Below, in pieces: positions 7,596 to 15,875 of a DNA stretch of 26,223 bases. Position numbers and translations under genes: made by a program. The notes beneath the pieces were generated by a model, which was not told where the DNA came from, made no database searches, and saw only the letters and a program-made list of their open reading frames with translations. The stretch's first letter is position 1; each line of letters starts with the position of its first letter. This DNA is from CAZHOV01 sp964534315 (GTDB lineage: Bacteria > Bacteroidota > Bacteroidia > Chitinophagales > Saprospiraceae): the NCBI GenBank assembly GCA_964534315.1, contig CAZHOV010000076.1:1-26223 (forward strand). The letters run 5' to 3'.

Positions 7596-8852
7596 TTGAA
7601 GTCTATAAACTATCATCAAAAATACGGCCTTTACGGCCCGATCATTCAGGAAACTCCTTCTGAAAACCTGTATCTGATTGTCGTTGTTCCTTGCTATGAT
7701 GAACCTGATTGGAAGCAATCGCTCGAAGCGTTAATGGCTTGCGATCTGCCTGAGGTTGATATAGAGATTATTGTCGTAGTAAATCATAGTATAGATGAGC
7801 AGATCCTCATCAAAAAGCGAAATCTAGAAACCTATCAAAAAGGAAAACAATGGGCGAAAGAGCAAAATAATGATCGGTTAAGGTTTTTCTTTCTTTCGCA
7901 GTTTGAGATGCCTCCTAAATGGGCCGGTGTCGGTCTTGCAAGAAAGATCGGTATGGACGAAGCGGTACATCGTTTTAACAAGATAAACAATAAAAACGGC
8001 ATTGTCTTATGTTTTGATGCTGACTCCGGGTGTGATCCTGACTACCTCACTAGTGTTTATGAACATTTTCAATCTCACCCCAAAACGCCGGCTTGTTCGA
8101 TCTATTACGAACATCCTTTAGCAGGAGACGCCTTTTCTGATGAAGTATACGAGGCGATAATCACTTATGAGCTTCATCTACGGTACTACATACAGGCGAA
8201 GCGTTGGGCTGGGTTTCCTTTTGCTTATCATACCGTCGGTTCCTCCATGGCGGTGCGATCAATAGCTTATCAACGACAAGGGGGCATGAACAAACGTCAG
8301 GCCGGAGAGGACTTTTATTTTCTCCATAAGTTTACAAGCCACCCTCATTTCTCTGAGTTAACTACCACCCGCGTCATTCCTTCTCCAAGGCCATCTCACC
8401 GGGTTCCCTTTGGCACAGGAAAGGCCATTGCAGAGCAGTTAAAAGGGGAGGAAAGAAAGACCTACGATCCTCGTCTGTTCCTGATGTTGTATTCTTTCTT
8501 TCAGCAGCTTAAGCAGGTGTATGAAAAAGGGATATGGGAGCTTCAAGTACCAGATGCCGTTTTGAGACAGTTTTTAGAAGAAAATGATGCCCAAATTAGA
8601 ATTGAAGAAATTCGAACGCACACCAGCTCTTGGAAGCCTTTTGAAAAGCGATTTTTTAATTGGTTCAATGCATTTCAGATTATGAAGTTTTTGCACTTTG
8701 CAAGAACCCGCGGTTTTCCGGATGTGCCCGTTCAAGAGGCAGCGGTAGAGTTATACAAACGTATAAAACCGGAAATTGCCCAGGAAGAATGGAGTAGGAA
8801 AGGGCTGCTGCTAAAATACAGGGAATTGGATAGAAAAGGATGGAGGGGTTAA
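7596..8852 (+). CDS. GT-A fold glycosyltransferase, family 2-like
   Basis: This 418-residue cytosolic glycosyltransferase has a GT-A N-terminal half. LIVVVPCYDEPDW (about 27-39) is the nucleotide-sugar entry strand, FDADSG holds the metal-binding D-x-D at 141-143, and AGEDFYFLHK (E238, D239) matches the acceptor/catalytic ED motif of GT2 enzymes. No transmembrane helices are evident, unlike many GT2 membrane enzymes. Donor and product are unknown. The start is a TTG at 7596 preceded by TAAGGATAATAA. The first in-frame ATG falls around residue 47, after the VPCYDEP strand, so it would destroy the fold. The gene is divergent from the coiled-coil gene (69 bases apart) and convergent with rlpA. 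Confidence 0.82.
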   Translation: MKSINYHQKYGLYGPIIQETPSENLYLIVVVPCYDEPDWKQSLEALMACDLPEVDIEIIVVVNHSIDEQILIKKRNLETYQKGKQWAKEQNNDRLRFFFLSQFEMPPKWAGVGLARKIGMDEAVHRFNKINNKNGIVLCFDADSGCDPDYLTSVYEHFQSHPKTPACSIYYEHPLAGDAFSDEVYEAIITYELHLRYYIQAKRWAGFPFAYHTVGSSMAVRSIAYQRQGGMNKRQAGEDFYFLHKFTSHPHFSELTTTRVIPSPRPSHRVPFGTGKAIAEQLKGEERKTYDPRLFLMLYSFFQQLKQVYEKGIWELQVPDAVLRQFLEENDAQIRIEEIRTHTSSWKPFEKRFFNWFNAFQIMKFLHFARTRGFPDVPVQEAAVELYKRIKPEIAQEEWSRKGLLLKYRELDRKGWRG

Positions 8853-8853
8853 A

Positions 8854-8890
8854 CATGAGTCATCCCAATTTTTTTTTGAGATGGCTCATG
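8854..8890. terminator. bidirectional hairpin between convergent genes
   Basis: A 15-bp stem with a T-only loop lies in the 65-base gap between the glycosyltransferase and rlpA. The left arm 8854-8868 (CATGAGTCATCCCAA) pairs with the right arm 8876-8890 (TTGAGATGGCTCATG), with two non-Watson-Crick positions. One position is a U-G wobble in the plus transcript and the other is a U-G wobble in the minus transcript. The loop is seven T. The placement between convergent stops fits a shared terminator, although the U-tract is in the loop rather than after the stem. Confidence 0.65.
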
Positions 8891-8917
8891 GGCCGTTTTT
8901 AACTAAGATTAACGGGC

Positions 8918-9865
8918 TTAATAATTCAATCCGCTGAGATCAACAACAAAACCTTTGACATTTTTCTTTTTCAGGTCCTTATTATAGGCGTCAGCCGATT
9001 TTTTATCCGGGAGCGGACCCAGAATAATCTTGTAAATAGGTAAGCCGTCAATATCCTTTTCAACGCTAATCAAGATATTATTAAACCATTTTTCCTGAAG
9101 GTCGGCAACCTGCCTGAGTACGTTGGTGTAATCTTTTAAGGAGGCGACTTGAACACCGTAGCCCGATTTTTCGGGACGTAGCAGCTGTATCTTATAAAGG
9201 TCGTAGCTCTGGTAGTCTTTACCTTTTACCAGGTCATACTCAGGAGCAGCACTGGCAACAGTCGGCTTAGGTGTGCTTTTATCGGCTGGTTGTTTTCCCT
9301 TGATCGGCATGATCACATTTCGCTTTTCGGCAGTTTCTTTCTTTTTTTGCTTTTGGTTTTCCTCTCGGGCAATGGATTCTTTTACCTTATCAGGTAATCC
9401 AACATTTTCTCCGGAATATTCTTTTACAGGACTTTCTTTTGAGGTTTTACTGTCAGATGATTTTTCCTTTTGCGACTGCTTGGAATCTACGGTTTTTCCG
9501 TCACCACGAGAAATTAATTCTACTTTCACTTTCGTTGTTCCAACCTCCAACAGGTCGATACGTTCGGCAGCTTTCCGGGACAAATCGACAATGTTACCCA
9601 CTACATAAGGTCCGCGATCATTGACTCTTACCCGAACAGATTTTTTACTCTTTAAATTAGTAACTTTTATAATGGATCCAAAAGGATATTTCTTGTGCGC
9701 AGCAGTTAGTTGGTTTTTATCATAAACCTCTCCATTAGCAGTAATTTTACCTTGAAAATCATCATTGTAATAAGTCGCCATACCATACTCCTGGCTGGCC
9801 ATTAAAGAGAAAGAAGAAAGAAAAATAATCGGAATTAATGGAATGAACAACAACTTTTTCATCAT
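8918..9865 (-). CDS. rlpA: RlpA-family septal/peptidoglycan protein with SPOR domain
   Basis: This 315-residue exported protein has a signal peptide at residues 1-23 (hydrophobic core PLIPIIFLSSFSLMA). The double-psi beta-barrel domain follows (about 26-120) with the RlpA signature: ATYY near 30, ANGE (E46), LTAAH (H57), PFG, and RVNDRGPYV (D83) then VDLSRKAA. These correspond to the residues reported as needed for lytic transglycosylase activity in Pseudomonas RlpA. A Lys/Glu/Ser-rich linker spans about 120-230. The C-terminal SPOR domain (about 235-315, YGVQVASLKDY and IYKIILGPLPDKKSAD) should bind denuded glycan strands at division sites. There is no lipobox Cys, so it is probably periplasmic rather than lipid-anchored. 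Two adjacent ATG codons give the start. Confidence 0.88.
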   Translation of the reverse strand: MMKKLLFIPLIPIIFLSSFSLMASQEYGMATYYNDDFQGKITANGEVYDKNQLTAAHKKYPFGSIIKVTNLKSKKSVRVRVNDRGPYVVGNIVDLSRKAAERIDLLEVGTTKVKVELISRGDGKTVDSKQSQKEKSSDSKTSKESPVKEYSGENVGLPDKVKESIAREENQKQKKKETAEKRNVIMPIKGKQPADKSTPKPTVASAAPEYDLVKGKDYQSYDLYKIQLLRPEKSGYGVQVASLKDYTNVLRQVADLQEKWFNNILISVEKDIDGLPIYKIILGPLPDKKSADAYNKDLKKKNVKGFVVDLSGLNY

Positions 9866-10019
9866 TTTTTGTGTGTTTTGGTTAATGTTCTAACGAAAAA
9901 TAGCAAGTTATCATTTTCTTTTTTAAAAAAAAGAAGTTTCTTTCTATTTTTTTAATTCGAATTTCAAATAAAAAAACATCTCCCTATTCCTTTCATGGGC
10001 CCATTCCTCTCAAATTCCT

Positions 10020-10027
10020 TATCTTTG
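10020..10027 (+). promoter_or_regulatory. candidate -7 element for mnmA
   Basis: TATCTTTG is an exact match to the Bacteroidota -7 consensus TAnnTTTG. It would start transcription about 42 bases before the mnmA ATG at 10077. No good TTG is visible at the expected -33 distance, so this rests on the -7 match and position only. The rest of the 9866-10076 gap is AT-rich, with a small AATTCGAATT palindrome, and holds no gene. Confidence 0.4.
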
Positions 10028-10076
10028 TGAACCAATCGTGTTTTTCGATTGTATAGGTACAAAAGTAAATTTATTC

Positions 10077-11186
10077 ATGAGTAAGCACGGAAGAGTACTG
10101 GTAGCCATGAGCGGAGGTATTGATAGTACCGTTACCGCAATGATGCTCCACGAACAGGGGTATGAGGTTATCGGTATTACGATGAAAACCTGGGATTATG
10201 CTAATTCCGGAGGTACAAAAAAAGAAACAGGGTGTTGCAGCCTGGATTCCATCAACGATGCTCGTCAGGTAGCTGTTGATATGGGGTTCCATCATTTTAT
10301 AGTGGATATTCGCGAAGAATTTGGCGACTATGTGATCGATAATTTTGTCGACGAATATCTGGCAGGGAGAACCCCGAACCCTTGCATTTTATGCAATACG
10401 CACATCAAATGGCAGGCTCTGCTGCGAAGAGCGGATGCCCTCGATTGCGAGTTTATTGCTACCGGCCATTATGCCATCATTAAAGAGGAAAACGGCCGAA
10501 AATTTGTTTCTAAAGGAAAAGATGAACGCAAAGATCAATCCTACGTACTCTGGGGCTTGTCTCAGGAATGCCTAAATAGAAGTATCTTTCCTCTGGGGCC
10601 TTATACCAAACCGGAGGTTCGCAAAATGGCCTTTGATTGGGGGTATACCGATCTTTCCAAAAAAGGAGAAAGCTATGAGATTTGCTTTATCCCGGACAAT
10701 GATTACCGGGGCTTTCTCAAAAGAAGAGTCGACGGCCTGGCTGAAAAAGTAGACGGCGGAAATTTTGTAGACACCAATGGCAACGTGCTGGGACAACATC
10801 AAGGCTATCCCTTCTACACGATCGGGCAACGAAAAGGGCTAGGTATGGCTTTTGGAGAACCTATGTATGTTACTGAAATTCAACCTCAAACCAATACCGT
10901 CGTGCTGGGTAAAGTAGACGAATTATTTCGAAACGGAATGAAAGTTGGTCAACTAAATGCTATGAAATATGATCCCCTTCCTGATCATCTCGAAGTTATT
11001 ACCCAGGTCCGGTACAATGATCCGGGAACGCTTTCGACAATTGTCAACGACGGAGATCAGGTATATGTAGAATTTTTTGCCAATGTTAAAGGCATCGCCC
11101 CCGGACAATCGGCGGTATTCTACGAAGGTGATGATGTAATCGGAGGAGGTATCATTGCCGGTAGCTTCCTGAACTATGGAAATTAG
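10077..11186 (+). CDS. mnmA: tRNA 2-thiouridine(34) synthase MnmA
   Basis: This 369-residue cytoplasmic enzyme activates U34 of tRNA with ATP and transfers sulfur to give 2-thiouridine. The PP-loop SGGIDS is at residues 12-17. The catalytic cysteine pair is C103 in NPCILCN and C203 in EICFIPD, equivalent to the two cysteines of E. coli MnmA. Other family signatures are TGHYA, KDQSYVLWGL and the C-terminal beta-barrel (YTIGQRKGLG, VRYND, PGQSAVFYEGD). I set the start at the ATG (MSKHGRVLVAMSGG), not the upstream in-frame GTG at 10038, because family members begin about 10 residues before SGG. Its stop overlaps the next gene by 11 bases. Confidence 0.95.
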   Translation: MSKHGRVLVAMSGGIDSTVTAMMLHEQGYEVIGITMKTWDYANSGGTKKETGCCSLDSINDARQVAVDMGFHHFIVDIREEFGDYVIDNFVDEYLAGRTPNPCILCNTHIKWQALLRRADALDCEFIATGHYAIIKEENGRKFVSKGKDERKDQSYVLWGLSQECLNRSIFPLGPYTKPEVRKMAFDWGYTDLSKKGESYEICFIPDNDYRGFLKRRVDGLAEKVDGGNFVDTNGNVLGQHQGYPFYTIGQRKGLGMAFGEPMYVTEIQPQTNTVVLGKVDELFRNGMKVGQLNAMKYDPLPDHLEVITQVRYNDPGTLSTIVNDGDQVYVEFFANVKGIAPGQSAVFYEGDDVIGGGIIAGSFLNYGN

Positions 11187-11916
11187 ATATGTATATATAA
11201 TTATTGCTTTATTTTTGGTCGGATGTTCTTCTGAAGAGGAACTTCCGACCTCATCCACTGATTTTCACTACGATTATTTCCCTCTATCTGTTGGCAATAC
11301 CCGGATTTATCAGGTAGATTCTACTATTTTTGATCCGCAAGGAACCGGTACTGCCGTAACCACTTCTTCAGGCCAATTAAAAGAAATTATTGCCGATACG
11401 TTCAAGGATCAATCCGGCGATCTCGCCTACCGGGTAGAAGTCTATTATCGTCGGTACGATACGCTTCCCTGGTCGTTTTTCAGGAATAAACTTGTTGTGA
11501 GAAGAACATCGCAATTGGAAGTGCTGGATAATAATCAACGATTTATCAAATTAATCTTTCCTCCCGAAGAGGGCATTACCTGGGACGGCAATGCTTTTAT
11601 TGACGATCAACTCCTGATCGAAATTGCAGGGGAGCCCATTCAGGTGTTTAAGAACTGGTCTTACGCTGTCACTGCCATAACTCCCGAAGAAACCATTAAT
11701 GGTAAATCTTATTCGAACGTATTAAATGTCCAATTGGCTAATGATGAAAATCTGATCGAACTCCGCAGAGGTACAGAAAAGTATGCAAAGGGAATTGGAT
11801 TGGTGTATAGATCACTACAAATACTGGACACCCAGCAGTTGGAGCCTTCACTGACATGGGATGAAAAAGCGGAGCGTGGATTTATTACAACGCTATGTCT
11901 GATCGATCATTTTTAA
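11176..11916 (+). CDS. lipoprotein of unknown function
   Basis: This 246-residue lipoprotein has a signal segment at residues 3-16 (IRYVYIIIALFLVG) and a lipobox LVGC with Cys17 lipidated, followed by SSEEELP. The mature part is beta-rich: DYFPLSVGNTRIYQVDST near the N-terminus and many alternating hydrophobic strands. I recognise no catalytic motif. Openings of the YFPLxxGNxWxY type are common in exported Bacteroidota proteins of unknown role. Its ATG lies inside the end of mnmA (11-base overlap, different frame), so it is translationally coupled, and rimM follows after 24 bases. It probably faces the periplasm or cell surface. Confidence 0.8.
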   Translation: MEIRYVYIIIALFLVGCSSEEELPTSSTDFHYDYFPLSVGNTRIYQVDSTIFDPQGTGTAVTTSSGQLKEIIADTFKDQSGDLAYRVEVYYRRYDTLPWSFFRNKLVVRRTSQLEVLDNNQRFIKLIFPPEEGITWDGNAFIDDQLLIEIAGEPIQVFKNWSYAVTAITPEETINGKSYSNVLNVQLANDENLIELRRGTEKYAKGIGLVYRSLQILDTQQLEPSLTWDEKAERGFITTLCLIDHF

Positions 11917-11940
11917 TAAATTCGTATAAAATAGAACAGA

Positions 11941-12468
11941 TTGGATCAATTTAAGGAAATAGGATATACAAAAAAGACGCACGGCGTGAAAGGAGGGATC
12001 AGGATAATCATCGAAAACCAATATCTCGATGCGTTTTACCAGGCAAGTGTTGTTTTTATCAATCAAAAAGGTGCCTTATTACCCTATTTTATTGAAAATA
12101 TCCAGGAAGGCAGTGAGCTGATTGTAACGTTCGAAGATATTAACTCCAAAGAAGAAGCCAGGAACCTGACCGGTTTTCCTATCTATTTAAGTAAAGAAGA
12201 TTTGGATGCGGAGGAACCTGTTCCGGAGTATGATGACGATATTGAAACGCTTACTTTTTTAGAAGGTTATGACCTGATCGACAAAACTTTAGGTATACTG
12301 GGGCCCATTATCAGGGTGGAAGAGTACCCGCAGCAGCAAATGGGTATTATTATTTACAATGGAAAAGAAGTGCTTATCCCTCTTCACGTAGATTTGATGA
12401 GCGAAATCAATACAGATGAGCAAAAAGTAATGATGGAACTTCCGGAAGGAATACTGGAAATCGGTTAG
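11941..12468 (+). CDS. rimM: ribosome maturation factor RimM
   Basis: RimM assists late assembly of the head of the 30S subunit, binding uS19 and 16S rRNA. The N-terminal RimM domain begins with IGYTKKTHGVKGGIRI, and the C-terminal PRC barrel (about 100-175) has IPLHVDLMSEIN and the terminal ELPEGILEI typical of Bacteroidota RimM. The length (175 residues) is normal. An in-frame TAG at 11932 limits the start, and the only usual codon before the conserved GYxxKTHG block is TTG at 11941. The usual neighbour rpsP (bS16) is absent; instead the gene follows the mnmA-lipoprotein pair and precedes a DinB-fold gene by 40 bases. Confidence 0.92.
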   Translation: MDQFKEIGYTKKTHGVKGGIRIIIENQYLDAFYQASVVFINQKGALLPYFIENIQEGSELIVTFEDINSKEEARNLTGFPIYLSKEDLDAEEPVPEYDDDIETLTFLEGYDLIDKTLGILGPIIRVEEYPQQQMGIIIYNGKEVLIPLHVDLMSEINTDEQKVMMELPEGILEIG

Positions 12469-12508
12469 ATTACGCATCTTTTATTAAATTAGAGGCAAAT
12501 TTAAGCGA

Positions 12509-13033
12509 ATGAAGGAACTAGACAACCGGTTTGAGCATTTAAATCGCTCTTTGTCCCACCTGTTAGAGTATTTGAAAGAATACTCAGATGAACGATTGAA
12601 CAGAAAACCTGCGGATGATGCCTGGTCGGTCCTTCAGGTTATGCAGCATATGATGTTGTCTGAGCGGTTATCTCACCTTTATATAAAGAAAAAGCTAAGT
12701 TTTGACCCAAAATTAAAATGGAATCCGGTGCAAAACGGTTTACGGATGACCTTATTAAAATTTTACCTGGGCACCCCCTTCAAATGGAAGGCGCCAGAAA
12801 TGGTGGGTAGCGAGCAATTGCCGGACCAGTCGTCTTTTTGGGAGGTTGCCAAAAAATGGAAACAACAACGCAACGAACTGCATCAATTTCTCCATGAAGT
12901 GCCGCCCCAACATTTTAACAAACTAGTCTATCGCCATCCGGTGGTAGGAAGAATTTCCCTCTATGGTATGCTTGGTTTTTTTGACGCTCACTTTAAACGC
13001 CATGAGAGACAAATTTACCGGATCTTAAAATAA
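12509..13033 (+). CDS. DinB-fold (DinB_2) metal-binding protein
   Basis: This 174-residue protein has the DinB/YfiT four-helix-bundle layout. NRSLSHLLEYLKEYSDERLNRKP opens the first helix, AWSVLQVMQHMMLSE carries the first metal-ligand His, and FFDAHFKRHERQIYRIL near the C-terminus carries the other two. These three His residues form the expected metal site. Family members include thiol-dependent transferases and many proteins of unknown role, so no reaction can be assigned. The protein is cytoplasmic, with no signal or membrane helix. It is probably the last gene of the mnmA-lipoprotein-rimM unit. Confidence 0.83.
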   Translation: MKELDNRFEHLNRSLSHLLEYLKEYSDERLNRKPADDAWSVLQVMQHMMLSERLSHLYIKKKLSFDPKLKWNPVQNGLRMTLLKFYLGTPFKWKAPEMVGSEQLPDQSSFWEVAKKWKQQRNELHQFLHEVPPQHFNKLVYRHPVVGRISLYGMLGFFDAHFKRHERQIYRILK

Positions 13034-13084
13034 AAATTGAACCCTCCTTTTTTTCCGGTGTACTTAAGGGCAAATTGATAAGTT

Positions 13085-15002
13085 ATGAAAGAAATATTGC
13101 TCTTTTGTTGTTGCATCTTTCCGATGCTAACATTTTGTCAGGAAAAAATAGAACCGATCACCAAAGCTATCTTTCCTCCCGAATACTATCAGGAACAAGC
13201 TGCTCTTTGGGAAAAAGAATTAGCAACAGAGGTATCTAACGAAGATGCCTGGCTCAATTTCTTTAAAGCGGCAAGGTATACCAACCTTTTCACTCCAGGG
13301 AATATTTATTCTATGGATAAGCTCATGGAGAATATGAAAGCAGCTATCCCTAATTCGTTCTCTTATCATTATTGCTATTTCTGGCAGACTGGCCTGGATG
13401 CCAGGGGGTTTGACCATTTATTGAAAGCTCATGAAATTGATCCTTCCCGGCCTGAGATTTACGATGATCTGGTCTTGTATTATCATCAAGCTGGAGACGA
13501 TGAGAAAGCAGCCTATTATTGTGAGCAATGGTTCGAATCAGGCAATTATTCTCCCGGCATACTTGCCTGGAATTATAACGTCCTGATGTCTGTAGAAGAG
13601 AATGCTATCCTACTTACACAGGGCGATAACGATACGCAACCTATTTGGATGCTACAATACCATTTTGGTGTCCGGCCTGATNNNNNNNNNNAATGTCTTT
13701 TTACTTACCGGCTTGGAAGACTACCGGAAACGGCATTTTCGGCAGCTTGATATTCCCGAAAAAACTACTCCGGAATGGAATGAAAAAGATCACAAAAGAA
13801 TAATTGCTGATTACATGGCCCATATCATCGAGCATTCCGATCGTCCGGTTTATTTGGGTACGGGCATGTCGAGAGAATTTCATCGCCCATGGGAAGATCA
13901 GCTTTATCTGGTTGGTCTGGCATTCAAGCATAGTGATGATTCTTTCGATAATCTGTTCCGTTTAAAAGAAAATTTTGAAGAGAAATTTCTGTTGGATTAT
14001 CTGAAAGCTCCCTTTTATAAGGACCCTAGTCAATCGATTCTACAAAATATGAATCTTGGATATGTACCTGGCTTGATGATGCTCAAGAGTTATTATGAAG
14101 ATGCAGGAAATGAGCAAATGGCTATGGATAATCTGCAATTGGCAAAAAGAATTACCAAGGAGGCTGGTAGAGAGAAAATGCTGGAAACATATCTGGGGGA
14201 AGACCAGGCAGAAATGGAGCGAGATTGGAATAACCCGCCCTTTAAAGTCAAGGATCTGGAGAAGGAGATAAAGGAAGTAAAGGACGGATTATGGGCTTTT
14301 TCAACCGAGGTGACCATCGGTCAGTATGAAGCTTTTCTCATGGATCTTCTCCAATACCGCGAATATGACTTATTGGAAGCATGTATACCTGAAGGGGTAG
14401 ACTGGAAAAGTTTGCTCCCGGATGATATAAAGGGACTCTCTGAAGGAGAGCTCTATAAACATGGGCATCCCGACGACAAGAATATGCCCGTTCAAAATAT
14501 TAGTTACGAAGCCGCCCAGGCTTATTTATACTGGCTCACAGAATGGTATAATCACCAACCTGAAAAGAAAAGAAGCTATCCCGATATTCAATTCAGGTTA
14601 CCTAACCAAGAAGAATGGACCATGGCGGCCCGAGGAGGTAAAAAAACTGCTCCCTTTCCGTGGGGGGGCTATTACGCCCAAAATGCAAAAGGTTGTTATT
14701 TGGGTAATTTCAATACCTCAGAAGACAAAACCCCTTATTCTGACTGTACTTCAAGCTCTCTGGGAAAGGATGGCGGCTATTTCCCGGTCCGGGTAGATGC
14801 TTATTTCCCCAATGATTTTGGGTTGTACAACATGAGCGGAAATGTGGCGGAAATGGTACAGGAAAAAGGAATTGCCATGGGAGGGAGCTGGTTGGAAGTA
14901 CCCGAAGCATGTACCGTAACGTCTGTTAAATCATACGTGGAAAAAAGCCCTACGGTGGGGTTTAGAGTTTTTATGAGTATTAAAAAAAATGAAAAATTAT
15001 AG
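13085..15002 (+). CDS. exported TPR-like plus FGE/SUMF1-fold protein, broken by an assembly gap
   Basis: This is one gene read in two frames because 10 N (13682-13691) interrupt it. The upstream frame ends and the downstream frame resumes exactly on codon boundaries, so the true insert must be a multiple of three. The N-terminus has a signal peptide (EILLFCCCIFPMLTFC, about 3-18), then helical repeats resembling TPRs (DDLVLYYHQAGDDEKAAYYC). The C-terminal third (about 14270-14990) is a formylglycine-generating-enzyme/SUMF1 fold: VTIGQYEAFL, MPVQNISYEAAQAYLYWL, FRLPNQEEWTMAARGG, FPNDFGLYNMSGNVAEM, GGSW and VGFRVF. The Cys pair after GGSW needed for FGE catalysis is not there, so it is probably structural, as in the gliding/T9SS proteins GldJ and GldK. 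It is the first gene of a four-gene operon, 3 bases before the next. Confidence 0.85.
13682..13691. other. assembly gap (10 N)
   Basis: Ten undetermined bases fall inside the FGE-fold gene. The reading frames on either side only join if the real gap length is divisible by three, so ten is a placeholder or a miscount. The protein sequence around residue 200 is therefore missing. Confidence 0.99.
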
Positions 15003-15005
15003 GTT

Positions 15006-15866
15006 ATGAAATATTCCTTGCTATTGACATTTGTTATCATCGGAACGCTTGGTAATGTACAATCTTTTCGTCCTCCGGGGACCGTTCAAATTTTTGAAAA
15101 CTTTTTCTTTAATCAGCACGAAATAACCAATATAGATTGGAAAGAATACCAGAGCTGGATAAAAACATATGGCCCAGGGGAGGAATCAGAACAATTTAAA
15201 TCCACTGTTTTGGATACAACAGTTTGGGGGAATCGAAAAAACAATGGATTAGTCATTTATGATTTAGAAGGAAATATTATTGACAGCGTGGTCTGGAGAG
15301 ATTTAGCATATGGCGAAAAATACAATGAACCATATGTGAAAACGTATCACCACCATCCTGCTTATAATAATTACCCTGTGGTAGGTGTTCGTTATGATCA
15401 GGCGGTAGCTTATTGCAAATGGAGAACTATGATAGTCAAAGAAAATTTAAAAAAGACACAGCCAAATCTTGAGTTTCCCAATTTCAAGTATCGGTTGCCT
15501 AAAAAAGTGGAATGGGAGCTTATTGCCAAAACGGGCTTTGATCGACCAAAAATGATTAAAGTAGCGCAGAAAAAAGACATCTCTTATCCCAAAATGTATA
15601 ATTTAAGGTACCAGGTTAGTGAACCTCAATTTGTTGACAGGAAGAGAGTAATCATGCCTGCTCCAGCTGAATCTTATTATCCAAACGAGTACGGAATGTA
15701 TCATTTAATCGGAAATGTTGCAGAAATGGTTGAAGAAAGGGGGATTGCAAAAGGGGGAAGTTGGGCTCACCAATTTGACGATATGGTCTATTCAATGGAT
15801 TATATTTATAAAGCGCCAGGTGCCTGGATTGGATTTCGTTGTGTTTGCGAAATAATAGAACAATAA
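15006..15866 (+). CDS. second exported FGE/SUMF1-fold protein
   Basis: This 286-residue exported protein has a signal peptide at about 1-20 (YSLLLTFVIIGTLGNVQS), then almost entirely an FGE/SUMF1 fold. Recognised blocks are FFNQHEITNIDWKEYQ, YPVVGVRYDQAVAYCKW, FKYRLPKKVEWELIAKTG, YYPNEYGMYHLIGNVAEM, GIAKGGSW and WIGFRCVC. The C-terminal block is closely similar to that of the preceding gene (GNVAEMVxExGIAxGGSW in both), which suggests tandem duplication. The FGE catalytic cysteines after GGSW are absent, so generation of formylglycine is unlikely. It lacks the TPR-like N-terminus of its neighbour. The ATG lies 3 bases after the upstream stop, and the sigma factor gene follows after 9 bases. 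Confidence 0.85.
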   Translation: MKYSLLLTFVIIGTLGNVQSFRPPGTVQIFENFFFNQHEITNIDWKEYQSWIKTYGPGEESEQFKSTVLDTTVWGNRKNNGLVIYDLEGNIIDSVVWRDLAYGEKYNEPYVKTYHHHPAYNNYPVVGVRYDQAVAYCKWRTMIVKENLKKTQPNLEFPNFKYRLPKKVEWELIAKTGFDRPKMIKVAQKKDISYPKMYNLRYQVSEPQFVDRKRVIMPAPAESYYPNEYGMYHLIGNVAEMVEERGIAKGGSWAHQFDDMVYSMDYIYKAPGAWIGFRCVCEIIEQ

Positions 15867-15875
15867 ACGGGTAGA

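Noticed and set aside
7527..7718. Longer version of the coiled-coil gene reaching 7718
   Set aside because: The extra N-terminal segment overlaps the start of the glycosyltransferase on the other strand and has unrelated composition; the ATG at 7526 gives a non-overlapping gene.
13034..13084. Terminator or promoter before the FGE/sigma operon
   Set aside because: The gap has a CCTCCTTTTTTT tract but no stem before it, and no TAnnTTTG match; nothing definite can be called.
13085..13750. Reading the FGE gene as two genes or a pseudogene
   Set aside because: The only interruption is the N-run, and both sides are in clean frame up to it; a gap of a length divisible by three restores one protein.
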